A stretch of 64,000 bases of DNA, taken from Dacryopinax spathularia. Its lineage: Eukaryota > Basidiomycota > Dacrymycetes > Dacrymycetales > Dacrymycetaceae. The stretch covers positions 868,001 through 932,000 of the forward strand of contig JBBPFI010000003.1 in NCBI GenBank assembly GCA_037974965.1, given 5' to 3'. The notes under the pieces were generated by a model. That model did not search any database. It was not told the DNA's origin and saw only the letters and a program-made list of their open reading frames with translations. Position 1 is the stretch's first letter; each line of letters starts with the position of its first letter. Shown piece by piece: positions 22,205 through 33,311 of this stretch. The position numbers and the translations under genes are program-made.

Positions 22205-24449
22205 TCATTTCGCAAATGAGTGACCCAGTACAGCGTTCTGCACGCTTTGTAGTTCGTTCAGGACCATCAAAACGCGGTCCACCAGGTAGGTCCGGGCTCC
22301 GCTGCGTCCATGGAGTAGCGCCGTAGCGACCGGGCCCCCCTCGAGAGCGAGCGCAGCCAGCGATGCAACCTGCTTTTGCACATTACTGACTGTAGGCAGA
22401 TCGAGCAGATGCTTCTTCTCCGGCATCGCTTCCTCCGAGGGATCAGAGATTACAGCCTCGCGCAAGGATCTGGTCGGCGAGGTGGGCGTAGCACAGATTC
22501 TTGAGTGGCGATCTGAAATAGTGGTAGCCTTGCGCCGGAAATCCTCCATGTCTGGACGGAGCATACCAGATACACATTTATGGTCAGCCGATTTGAACAG
22601 GCCCGTCAGAATACCAAAATCTCACCCTGTTCATCATCCTGTAACAGGGTATCCCCAGGGTGTGGACGAACGTGGGTGGAGCCACTGTCCATCTGTTGAC
22701 TTGGCTCTTGCTGAAGTGCTAGGAGAGGCAGGGTGGCCCCTAGCGTGTAGTCCATCCGCTCAGCCGGCGGTACGCGCTCTTGCCACACGCGGCTGGGAAC
22801 AAGATAACGATAAGAGGGCCGTACGAAGTTCAACGGGACGGGAAAGCGCAAGCCTCGGTTGCTAACCATCTCTGCGGTGAGGCGCGTTAGACCGAATTCT
22901 GTGCGATCGGTGGTGTCGCACCGAGGGCACCCGTAACGATGCCACGAATACATCGCTCGAAACTGACTCAAATCATGAGCAAGCCTGTGATAACGGAGGC
23001 CAGGCTACGTACGGCTCTGTTAACATCCGGTGATGGCGGGCCGTGACCTTGTTCAACTGCCTGAATACCGGTCCGAAGAATCATGACATAGCGGCCCGGC
23101 AAAAGTCTCGGCTCGCCTCTGCCAGTGCTTTCCTGAGCACTGGTATGAATGGTATCCTGGGGGATGAAATAGGGCAGGCTGCTTGGCAGCAAGAGGGGTG
23201 CTAGATGGATGGGAGAGCGATCCAATTTGATGACATGTGAGTTTGGGAACATTTCCTCCCATTGGAGTGAAGTATCCGCGAACAAAATGAACATTGCACG
23301 AATGCCATCTGTGACAGCAGTCGGTGCCTTGGCTGCCAGCTGCATCACGGATTCCTGGGATATGTGAGACTTCGTAGAGCTGGCGAGCGAGGTACCCACT
23401 AGTGCTGGCTGACAGGTTCGAAACCATTGGTTGAAGGCTGACACGTCGCCCAGGAGCAGGTCTGGGGGTGTAGGAGTACGGGCGAGGTGCTCAAAGGGTT
23501 CTGCCCACGGTTCACGTAGTTGAACAGCAAGATCGGCCAAAGAGAAGTTGAAGGAAGTGCACCCAGGTGGCCGACCATGGGAGGTAGCGTAATGGGGCGG
23601 CACCCACTCCGGGCGATATACTCTTGCTGCACGATTGCAACCCTCCGCGGCCAGCCGATCGAAGATATTACAAAGTACGGCAAGCTCATTGAGATAGCGG
23701 TCGGGTACCTGGAGGCGTGCCTCATGAAAGGCTGCGATCACATCGGCCTGGTAGGGGTATTGATGCGCATAACTGTGGTAGGAAAGGAAGACTTACGCAG
23801 CAATTCTCGCTGAATTCGACCCAAAACGCCATGTCATCCCCAAGACGGCGGGGTCGCCTAGCAACGACGTTTCGGAGACGAAGCCAGAGGGTTCCTTCAA
23901 TACAACCAATAACGACGTCCGGCCTTTTGTCCGCGTTTCGTACTTCCGGAATATGAGGAATCCGCCTTTTCTCCCAAACTGTCTGAATCGATATGCATAG
24001 ATCCCTCGTGGCCTCTGAGTCACAGACCCGCTCCACCATGTTCGGGCTGATTAGAAAAGTGAAGGGTTTGCCGGCGTCTCGAGCACGTTTGAGGACGTTC
24101 AGCCAACGGGTAAACAAATCACTGATGTTCGGCGAGAAACGCTGATTGTCCTGCAAGAATTTGGCAATGATATTCATCTAAACCTCTAGTGAGATCCAAC
24201 GTGCAGGACCGTGCGGAAAACACTCACCCATACTGAGGTGCTGCGTTCGATGTAAGATGACCAACGGTCTCGCTGTGAACTGACCCATGCCTCGTCAGCC
24301 ACGAGCAGCTCCGAGACTTCAAGAAGTAACTGGTCCAGAGGGAAGTTTTCCTCTGGTCTTGAAAGATCTGAGGGGCTTGCCGACCTCCTTTGAGGGAGAC
24401 TAATTGAGTCTATACCTGGACTACTCGAAGGGGTCGACACTCGCGACAT
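22205..24449 (-). CDS. Orphan family member B
   Basis: The proposed start is MSRVSTPSSSPGIDS at 24449, which matches C (MSQVSLPSSSQGIGA); an upstream in-frame ATG lies at 24581. Exon 1 ends SVW, and the 50-base intron 24178-24227 sits at the same place as in A and C. Exon 2 is IIAKFLQDNQRFSPNISDLF, then PFTFLISPNMVERVC and GCIEGTLWLRLRNVVARRPR. An intron follows (GTAAGT from about 23788). The next exon has IAAFHEARLQVPDRY, LLLGDVSAFNQWFRTC and MFILFADTSLQWEEMFP. Then come a short YSWHRYGCPRCD exon (about 22950) and the helical C-terminus SVQNAVLGHSFAK. Compared with A, the Pro-rich tail is much shorter. B and the kinase-like gene are divergent. No known domain is recognised. Confidence 0.6.
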
Positions 24450-24581
24450 GGTCGCACCAGAGGACGAGTGGCGGACTGACTCCTTTGCACCCTCACCAGT
24501 CTGGAGAACAATTTCACCGATATACCGGGCCGATTGTGCTCTACGGGTCTCATATGTTCGAAGAAATTGGTAGGCTGCCAT

Positions 24582-24973
24582 GCGCAGTGCATGCGGACTT
24601 GATCATACATATACGTTTCAAGGAACTCATAGCGTTGGATATTTTCTTCGGACTACCATAGCTCTCAGGTGAATCACGGAAGCCAACTGTCTGGCATCTC
24701 CCCGGCTCAGGAAGCTCGGCCCGGTATTTCGGCCTTTCTCTCTACTGGCAGCGCACACCGAAGCCCTGTGGTCATATCAGTCTGGACAGCAAGGTTAAGC
24801 TAAGCAGAGCCGACTGGAATAGCGCGATATTCGGGGACATGGCTGCGGGACGTTGCCGATGAACGCGTTTATTTGGGTGCTCGCTGCTCAGGGTTCGCAG
24901 CGGCCGTGAGACCACGTACTGCCAGTCCTCCGGGGAGCCGTCTTCTGTGCAACCAGCCACTAACCCTGCGCCT
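24582..24973. promoter_or_regulatory. Divergent intergenic region between B and the kinase-like gene
   Basis: It contains one strong island motif, CGGCCCGGTATTTCGGCC, at about 24718-24735, roughly 240 bases before the kinase-like ATG. Nothing else is recognised. Confidence 0.35.
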
Positions 24974-26368
24974 ATGATGGAAACCAACACCTCTGGCTTA
25001 CAGACACGGGGATATAGCGCTCTTACCCGAGCATCCTTACGATCAATCTGGCTCTCCCCGGCCCGTTCCATCCTTCCCTGGCTCCAATCGGCCTCGGTCT
25101 CGTCGTATCTTCTCGTCCTCCACACAATCCGGCTTTTATGCCCGGCAAATGCTACAACCAGCTCTGCAATCGTCTCCGTCCGTACCAATGTCGCCCCAAT
25201 TCAATCGGCCTCCGACGAGTTACCTGCACTGGTGCACCGGTTTGAGACGCGTGGAGTGACTGCTGGGAATGGATCGGGGGAGCAAAACGTGCGGTGCCTG
25301 CGTCCGACACAAGACGGTTGGTACGCGCTGGATCGACGGTACACCATCGCCTACTGCTACAATGACCAAGATGCCGACGCCGTCGAGTCCATTTTGTGCG
25401 GACCGACGCAATTTCCCGCAACGGATGGCAGTCCGTCCCGACGAGAGGTCACCGCTCGAGCGGCCTTTGTCAGCGTTTTCGGCGAAGAATGGTACAACCT
25501 TGGCAACGGCATTATTCCCGACGCAGTTTATCTCGTGAATACCTCGGATGGAAAGATCGCTATCGAAGTCAGGCCGCCCACCGATCGCGTCACCATGGCC
25601 GATGCAACTCTCGTCGCGTCCTGCTCCGTCGTTGGCCTGAATGAGCTCCGCATACCCGCAGACGACTTGCGCACTTTCGTCCGCACAGACAGAGTCTACC
25701 GGGTCACCGTAGGCAAAGACACATTTGCCTTCAAGCAGGCACGCAGACAGTGCTCAGCCCAAGAGAGTCTCAAAGAAGTCAACGCTGCGCTCAAGGCTCG
25801 CTCTTCGCCCTTCGTGTTAGACATCCATGCCATCGTGGTCGACCAGCTACGTGACGAGAAGACAGCTGTGTTCTGCGGATTCCTCACCAAATGGTCAACA
25901 CTGGGCACTTGGGCAGAGTTCGCCTGGGAAGGGCAGCGGTTTGACTGGCCCACGGCCTTTCAACTTGCCTATGACTTCGTCAGGGGGGTTCAAGCTTTGC
26001 ATGCAATTGGGGAGTACAACGGCGATCTGAAACCATCCAACATCCTTCTCCTTCAGCCAGAGGACGGAGAGCCACACTTGCGTGCGCAGGTGTTTGATCT
26101 AGACGCACAAGGTGGCTGGACCCTCGGCTTCAACGACCCGGCACGTGCTGAGGACGACGAGCAGCCGTCCGCCCTACACGACATTTACTCCACAGGCTGC
26201 GTGCTCGCATGGCTCCTGGAAAGAACAGATGGCCCGATGTTGGAGCAATCCTGGCTCAGGGAGCTGGCACAGCAATGCGTTGGACCGGCAGAAAGGCGGC
26301 CAACTATCAACCAGCTCGTGAGCACCTTCGATGGACACGTTTCTGCATTCTGTAGGGCGACTGCGTAG
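24974..26368 (+). CDS. Divergent protein-kinase-like protein
   Basis: Single exon; the first ATG is at 24974 (MMETNTSG), giving about 464 residues. The N-terminal 180 residues have no recognised domain. From about residue 220 the features of a kinase fold appear in order. VYRVTVGKDTFAFKQAR supplies a candidate ATP-site Lys. A Glu-containing helix SLKEVNAAL follows, then FLTKWSTLGTW near the hinge. The catalytic loop YNGDLKPSNILLL keeps the Asp and Asn but replaces His-Arg. FDLDAQGG stands at the DFG position, and DIYSTGCVLAWLLE matches helix F. The altered HRD and DFG motifs mean catalysis is uncertain. The gene lacks island motifs. It could be a host gene overrun by the island, or old cargo. 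Confidence 0.65.
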   Translation: MMETNTSGLQTRGYSALTRASLRSIWLSPARSILPWLQSASVSSYLLVLHTIRLLCPANATTSSAIVSVRTNVAPIQSASDELPALVHRFETRGVTAGNGSGEQNVRCLRPTQDGWYALDRRYTIAYCYNDQDADAVESILCGPTQFPATDGSPSRREVTARAAFVSVFGEEWYNLGNGIIPDAVYLVNTSDGKIAIEVRPPTDRVTMADATLVASCSVVGLNELRIPADDLRTFVRTDRVYRVTVGKDTFAFKQARRQCSAQESLKEVNAALKARSSPFVLDIHAIVVDQLRDEKTAVFCGFLTKWSTLGTWAEFAWEGQRFDWPTAFQLAYDFVRGVQALHAIGEYNGDLKPSNILLLQPEDGEPHLRAQVFDLDAQGGWTLGFNDPARAEDDEQPSALHDIYSTGCVLAWLLERTDGPMLEQSWLRELAQQCVGPAERRPTINQLVSTFDGHVSAFCRATA

Positions 26369-26504
26369 AAGAACTGATACATCGTTTGTCATCCCCTCGT
26401 TAGTTGGTTTACAATCCCATTATTTCCCCACGTCTCGACTCTCCTCTGGTATCCCTCCCTGTCTACTGTGCGGCTCCCCTCCCTGCCCCTCCCCTTACGG
26501 TCCG

Positions 26505-27039
26505 TCAGACCCGCCAGCATGTGGCGGCACCGCGGATACCCGGCTTCCGATCCTTTGGTTTCTTTGCCTGGCATCTAGGGCACCAGATCTGCGTCGTCGC
26601 GTAGAATTCGTCAACTCTGTTACAATCGACCTTGTTGCCTTTTGCATCGACAACCGGCGATCTACAGGTCTTTGGTAGAAGTTCTCCAGTGGTCGTGAAA
26701 CCACACAGAAAGACGCGGTTGGTCTGGTGGTAGCACATGTCTGAGGTGCCTAGATGCAGGGCGTAGGTCTCATCAGCAATGAATTGTAGGTCTTGACAGG
26801 GCTGCAGCTGTACTTACAATATCGCGGTAGGCTCGCTTGCGCACGCTTGGGGGGATATGATGGGCGATTGCAGTCGTTACACCCAGCCACACCCAGACTT
26901 TAAGCTCGGAATGCTCTCGGGCTGGAGTGCCAGCAGCATCGGAGTAACATGCCAGCAGAGGGCAACAGGCGGGTCCAGGTGGAGAACACAGCCTCGCCAG
27001 TAGCAACCCCATTGAGTATGAGATCACCGGTGACTTCAC
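26505..27039 (-). CDS. Possible small Cys-rich protein
   Basis: A two-exon reading. The upstream part includes VWVWLGVTTAIAHHIPPSV and RKRAYRDI. A GTAAGT donor near 26817 and an acceptor ending TGCTGATGAG near 26780 lead to TYALHLGTSDMCYHQTNRV, then FLCGFTTTGELLPKTC and IWCPRCQAKKPKDRK, stopping at 26505. Five Cys in the second exon could bind metal. The start is unclear, and an upstream exon to about 27115 is possible. No family is recognised; a remnant or wrong model is also possible. Confidence 0.35.
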
Positions 27040-27124
27040 CCTTCAGGATGGCCGGTGGAGGCGTGCTGGCAAGCCAGCGTATGCTCATTCCCTGAAAAGG
27101 ACAACCTCCAGACAATCATGGCTC

Positions 27125-27260
27125 CATTTGGAAGTTCCGGAAGCCCCGGAATGTCGGAGAAACCTCAAGTTGTTCCCGGTATTCCGGCGGTTCGTTTGAA
27201 CCTGAAGAAGTACCGGAATACCGGCCGGACCTGCGAATATCACCCCGGCATGTCGGACCT
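27125..27260. repeat. Cluster of island motifs
   Basis: Several CCGG motifs lie close together: TTCCGGAAGCCCCGGAATGT from about 27135, TTCCCGGTATTCCGG at 27173-27187, and TACCGGAATACCGGCCGG at 27211-27228, then CCCCGGCATGTCGG near 27243. Spacing is irregular, unlike the two exact arrays. It sits between the small Cys-rich gene and the F-box-like gene. Confidence 0.6.
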
Positions 27261-27445
27261 GAACCTCATGCCTGTACTGTGTAATGGGTCTTTCTTTTAT
27301 TAAATTGGTACAGTAGTACCATATGCATTTCTATCCGACAACATTGTTGCTACATATTACCTCCTTCATCCCCCACTTGACACCTGGGCAATACATTGTG
27401 GTGAGAAAGATTCGAAGTTGGACTGCCGGATCGGGGGAGGGGAAG

Positions 27446-29067
27446 TCAAGCATGACTTGAGCCCTGTTGAGCCTCCTGGTGGGCACGAAGGCGCTCGAGG
27501 ACTCGGGCCTTGCTTTCCTCTAGGGTACGGATAATCTTCTTGGCCTTCTGGTAAGGAGAGTTTCCATTTGGCATCCAGCATTTGCGAGGAAGGCCTATTC
27601 GCAGTCCGGGCCAAGTGTCGCGTAGAACTCTGGCGATAAGTTCGCTGTGTCCTCGTATGTCATTCAACTCCAGAGCGAAGGGCGTTTCAGGATTGAGAGG
27701 CTCTGGGTGAACCAGGGGGTCGAATACCGTCACACATGAGAGTTTCACGTGGGCAAGATACGGACAGGCCACCGTCAAGCTGGCGACTCCGGGCATGGTG
27801 ATCGAGAACTGCGCATAGAACTGGTCGAGGGCATCGAATGGCTGGTGGATGACCATTTTGTTCCATTGAATAGTGAGGTGGATCAGTCGAGCCCAGCCCT
27901 TGACCAGATTCCGTAGATCGTGATCATTGCAGATAAACTTCCCGTCAACTTTGTATGCGAAAGAAAAGTTCTCCATTCGAGTGCATATATGCAACGGCTG
28001 AAGCACCTTCAACTCGCAAGATTCTTCCAAAGCACCTAAAGCGCAGCGAATAACCAGGCTGACGCTGGAGAGTGCGAGCTGGTGAACGCTGATGACACGA
28101 ATGAGCTCGGTGAGGTCAACCGCAGGCGTGGTGTTGGAGAATTCGATGCGTAACGTGGCGAGCGAGGCGTGAAGTCCTCCCAGAATGCATACTGCTTCAT
28201 CACTCGCACACTCGAGATGAAGATCTTTGAGGACATGCCAGAAAGGGCGAGCCTGGTCGGTTACGAAGGGAGCACCGAGGCCGGAAGACGGACCGACAAC
28301 ACGGAATTTCTCGGACGGTGTGTATCGATGGAGAGCGGTAAGGACAGCATCATCGACGAATTCCGAGGGCAAGGTGAGGAGCTCCAGCGGAGGCAGGGTG
28401 TCCCACGGCATGGTTTCGGCGAGTTCTACCTCCTCCCAGTCCATCAGCTCGGACTTGAAGATCTCGAGCACCTTCAGGCTAGGGGACAGGGTGGCCCTGC
28501 TCTTGAGCAACAGCCTGAGCGCCGCCGTCCAGTCGGGGGTGGTGTAGATTTCGTCGTCCTCGCCGGTGAGGTGAACGGTGAGTGAAATGAGGGACGGGAG
28601 GGGGTGATTCGATACCATGGTGAGCGCTGTAATGGTGCACGCCGAAACCGTCAGGGTATGAAGACGAGAGAAGGTCGGATATTTTCCCGGGGAGGTCCAG
28701 GCCATGAGCATGAGTAGGAGACTGAGCTTCTCGCTCGCTTCCTCCGTTGGGCAGAGTAGGCTCAAGGTTCGTATAGCATGTGCGTATGCTAGGACGCGAG
28801 TGCGTGACTGCGACATGGATTAGCCTTCGGCCGTGCTCTACAAATTCTCCGCACAAAAACCTTTTGAGCATCGCCGTGGATAATGGCCTCAGCGAGTACG
28901 AGCAGCATTGTCTCATTTGCGTCGGTCCAGGCGGAAACCAGCGTCTCAAGCATGCATCTCGCCGTCAGTCCGAGTCTCGCCCTGGTTTCGGGATCGCAGT
29001 TATCCGAGATCATGCGCACGAGCTCGGGCATCTTGAAAACGCGAGAACTGGCGGCCGCTGTGTCCAT
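27446..29067 (-). CDS. F-box-like protein with leucine-rich body
   Basis: Two exons: 28855-29067 and 27446-28807. The 47-base intron 28808-28854 (GTGCGG to TGTCGCAG, phase 0) joins AQKVF to SRTRVLAYAHAIR. About 524 residues. The N-terminus VFKMPELVRMISDNCD followed by RARLGLTARCM has the P-E-[IL]-x-x-x-I pattern of a fungal F-box, the part that binds Skp1 in SCF ubiquitin ligases. The rest is irregular leucine-rich (SLISLTVHLTGEDDE, LKVLEIFKSELMDW, HVKLSCVTVFDP), as in many mushroom F-box proteins with variable target-binding regions. No island motif falls in the gene. The substrate is unknown. It is divergent from gene C. Confidence 0.7.
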
Positions 29068-29911
29068 TTTTTATGAAGCTGAAGATGGTGGGTCGTGTCC
29101 AGGAAAAGGCGGCGTAGGGACGCGTGGAGTCGCGGCGCGTCCAAAGCGATTCCTCCCAAGCCCTTCTCGTCTACGAATCAGACGGAAACGGTCAACCTAG
29201 AGGCTAAAAGCAAAGGTCCATACGAGATCGAGTGGGTGGACCTACCGTTTCCTAACCCGCGGGGCAGATGGGGCAGCGTTCTGCACCTGTAGGTTGGTGT
29301 AGCCACCGGAAACCGAAATCAAGGCGCTCAGCTCTTTCGGTGTTCGGCCCGCAGCCTCGATGTCCCCTGAAAATTCTATGTCCTCTGTCCGTCACGCAAC
29401 ATTTGCCAAAGTCTTACCTTAGTCCCCTTAGTACTAAGGACTGTGACGAGAACGTGAGGCCTTGCGTTATTCTATAGCAGAATCTCTCAGCTTGCATACC
29501 CCACTACCCTTTGACAGTGACCGGCCCGACAAACCTATTTTCCGGTCTTTGCACGTCCAGTCCGGTATTCTCTGCGTTCATCCCGGACTTCGTTGTTGTC
29601 CGGCCCGAGACTCTCTTCAATACCGGACCGGCAATGGTTCAATACGAGACGGCGGTCAAACCTATATGGGTATACCTACGGTATGAGCTGGAGAAATGAG
29701 CGACAACAACTGATTAGGGAGGCCGATTTAGTTATTCACTCAGACACGCGGACTTCTAAATGGCGCGTATGTCACGGATAGAACTGCTTTTCTTTCCGCA
29801 AGATATGGCCAGGGGTTTGTCGACTTGTAGTGGCGCCGTTTCTTCCGCGTGCCGGGACTGGCCAGCGCGACGTGCCGTATCGTCGAGTCGTCCTCTCTTG
29901 TCATCTTTCCA
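29068..29911. promoter_or_regulatory. Divergent region between the F-box gene and gene C, with motif cluster
   Basis: A motif cluster at about 29519-29640 has units roughly 20 bases apart: GACCGGCCCGAC, TTCCGGTC, GTCCGGTATTC, CCCGGAC, GTCCGGCCCGAG and ATACCGGACCGGC. It lies about 270-400 bases before the gene C start. No gene is seen. Confidence 0.5.
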
Positions 29912-32234
29912 ATGTCCCAAGTTTCGCTCCCCTCCAGCAGCCAGGGCATTGGGGCGATTCAGTATACACAAGTGGGCTCGCCTTTTAAGCCCGAGTCAGA
30001 CGAGCTGGAAGGGGGTGGTCATGAAGCCCACATTCTTCCGGATGAGCTTCTGCAGCTCATTAAGATGCAGCCTGTGAGGGGTACTGCGGAGGAAACGAGA
30101 TCCACTATAGAGTCGGGCATGCGTGCTTGGGTATGTCTATTTAATTGAGGATGTGACAATACCGTCAGCTTACTTTGACCAGAGCATGGCCATAGCGGCA
30201 TTTCTGCAGTGCCGTGCGACTTTTCCGGCTGATCTCCGGGCGGCCTTTGTGACATGGCTCGTATACGTTAAGACGGCGAGAGCTGACGGAGTTCGCGTCG
30301 CCTTTTATATCACCCCGGCGCTCGTGAATCGCGTTTGTCCAGATCCGGAGATCGAAAGCCTCGTTGCGTCGATACAGTCTCCTTACGAGGCTACTCGCTT
30401 GGCCAGCCTGCCACCCTTAATCAGTGAAGAACGCCGTCGCGATATCATCACGGGCTGTATTCACGGAAGTCTTTGGCTGCGCCTCCGTGAGATTGTAGCT
30501 CGGCGTCCACGGAGTACCGGGGCCGATATTCAGGAGTGGGCCGATCGCGTCATGGCTGCCTGGGTTGGTCTGATGACTCTCACATCATATTTCGGCTTAT
30601 CATTCTCTCAGACCGACGTCGAGCGGGCGTTCCGGGAAGCACTGCTGGACATCCCGATTACGTACAAGAATGAAGTGCATGCACTGTACGATCGAATCAA
30701 CCAGCTTGTGCAACAAGGCAGAATCCTGCCTCCTTCCGGTCAACGTCCGGCGTGGTTGTCCGAGTCTCGGCCCAAAACGTTGATCACATTCCGTCATACT
30801 CTCTCCGAGCTCGCCGGTCAGTATCATGGCAAGTTGGGCGAGGCCTTTCAGCAGCTGTGGAATGCCGGATCTTCCCCCGACTTGGTTGAAGGAGATCTTG
30901 CGTCATTCCTGACCTGGATGGGGCGTTGTACGGCAGCCTTGGTAGGTAAGCTCCTGCGTCCGTGAAGAATTTCGGCTGACGTGGCGCAGGAATCCATGCT
31001 AGAGTTTGCTAATGAGGCGCCAACCCAAGTTCCCGAAGCCGCCCGTGTGATCTATGCGTTATTCGCGGACATAGAACTCCAGTGGGCAGAAACCTTTCGG
31101 AAGGAGTACGAGCCCATCCTTGAGCGCAATTCAATATGCTTAGCTCCCCTCCTCCTGCTCGGGGAATCCGATACTTTTCAGCCGTGGGATATCAAAGGCA
31201 ACACGGACGAGGAGGGTTATTGCAAGGCTCCACATCGTCTATTCATGCCTCGATATGCCGAGATTCTTCGAGCAGGCATGCGTGCTCTTCGCCAAGGTGA
31301 GAGCATTGTGGGCGGTTCGATCGGCCGAGCGGTATGTATCCAGCCTGTTGTACTCATGACGATGCTCATCCAGAGGTAGTGCTGTGGCATGCGGTCTTGG
31401 TACCGATATCGATGCCCCTGTTTTGGTCGGATCGAGACGTTGGAGGTGGAATTCGTCACCCGGCTGAAAGACGTGGTCTTGCAACGGGAATCGAAGATGC
31501 CGGTCGGCCCGATGTATTTTCGGCCCGCTCTGAGAAGGATCATCCCCCCAGGTTTGTGGTTGGACGATGTTGCTAGCAGCATGGGCGAATCGGATGATAC
31601 AGAAGTGCGCTGTCAGAGAGAACTACAGCGGGAAATGGAGGACGACGACGATCTCGCTGCGAACTTCGCGTTGGAAGCATACGATCCTGCTGATGGTGTT
31701 CTTGACACCCCATTCGCTCAACCCCCCATCCACGAAGGCATTCCGATAAATCCAGAGGATTATAACCTTGAAGGAAATGTGTTTGCCCAGGCAAGTTCCT
31801 ACTCGAGGAACATTCCGAACAGTCGCCCCGGATCTGACCGGCCCGATATTCCGGACCCCGTTCGGTACAACCGGCCAGCCTCGCCCTTCACCGGCCCTCC
31901 TGCCCCACCCATCACCGTGCTTACTGACCCTGAAGACGAGATAGGTGGAACTTCCGTTGCAAGTCCCAGAACTCCCTCTTCGGTCGCTCAGGAGGCCCAC
32001 CCAGCGAAGCGTCGAAGAAGGATACGCCCTCTTGTCCCACCAGCCGATGATATCGAGGCTGCCACGGATCTGGCACAGAGACTCGCTGATGCCGGGGTGC
32101 CTTTCGGCAGTAGCGCAAATGCTCTGCGTTCTCCTGTCCTCTCCACCAGAAAATCTGCAAAGTCAAACATTCTGCGGATTGTTGGTCAGCTTCTTACCAA
32201 GATGGAGCATATACATGCAGCATTGCCGAGATAG
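29912..32234 (+). CDS. Orphan family member C
   Basis: Start MSQVSLPSSSQGIGA at 29912. Exon 1 (29912-30130) ends GMRAW; the intron 30131-30182 is at the shared position. Exon 2 has MAIAAFLQCRATFPADLRAAF, ITPALVNRVC, and GCIHGSLWLRLREIVARRPR. After another intron (GTTGGT, about 30566-30611) come DVERAFREALLDIPITYK, LVEGDLASFLTWMGRCTAAL, and YALFADIELQWAETF. An intron near 31332-31375 leads to SWYRYRCPCFG. The tail is acidic then Pro/Arg-rich, with island motifs in frame (about 31805-31860), and ends ILRIVGQLLTKMEHIHAAL. The blocks match B closely and A more distantly. No known domain is recognised. Confidence 0.65.
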
Positions 32235-33311
32235 TCCGTATGATTACAATGTCCAGTCCAGTCTATCAGATCCTGTGACCCCCATAATACAATGAGAATT
32301 TGGTCAGATTTACACCTTTTCTGCCCGTCATACCTCGCAACTCGTTAGCTGGTCCGAGGGAGTCAGCAAAGTGGAGGCATGAGGGAAGAGATGTTACCGG
32401 CGTGGAGAACTAGACTTTCCATGAATGCACTGCATTCCGAAAGATGCAAAAGGAAGCTCCGACGTTTGAAACATGCCTGAGAATGGTGAGCTGCCTTTGC
32501 ACGAAGTGCGCTTTAGACTACATGCTGCCTTGTATTTGGTGGATGACTACACCATGGCTTTGTCCGGTATACCGGGACGAAGGGGTTGCTCAACCGGATA
32601 CCGCCCCGAATTACTGGCCAAAGAGAGCATGACAAGTCATGCCGCATATTCAAGTGAGAAATGCTAGGTGCGAACGGGTGGAGAGCAGTGTGTACCGCAA
32701 AAACAGTGGGGACCAGCCTGAGCGAGTCTGCTATGTAGTTAGACAGGTATCAGGCAGACCCGTCATTGAACACAGCCCAGCACGTATAACACCCTTCCAG
32801 GGATGGCCCTAGGAAGGGACGTAGTCAGTTGAGCTAGTAAGAAGGTTTGGTAACAGGTTGATGTGACACAGGGACTCTGACTGAGGTACAAACCCCTATC
32901 TTCGGACCGGTATGTTGTACCCGGGATTCATATAAATCAAGTATTAATTCCAGAGTCAGTGACCAGATCTCCAGAACCAATCAGGCGTAAAGGATGGTGT
33001 GAGGCCAACAAACCGCCCCAGTTGAGCATAATGTCAGCTCCTGGTACTGCAACCTGTCGGCCCGATAAACAGGTCTGGGCACTTTGAGGGATAGGACCTT
33101 TACCGGAATTCTGGTCTTACTCTGATCGCTCTCCGAACGTGCTCCGGGAGACCGCGTCCGGAAGTAGTTTTTCGGCTGGAAACGATCGTGACTGGGAAGG
33201 GGCTTTGCACTGCCTCTGGAGATCGGAAGTCACCTAGCTGGCGGTGCAGCCAGCGTCCAAGGCCAGACCACCTCTCTCTCAGTGCTGCCATCCGCCATCA
33301 CATCATTCAGC
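32235..33311. other. Island intergenic DNA
   Basis: About 1.1 kb without a convincing gene. It carries scattered motif relatives, such as CCGGTATACCGGGACG near 32564 and TTTACCGGAATTCTGG near 33099. The short open frames 32444-32632 and 33100-33291 were not supported. Confidence 0.35.
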
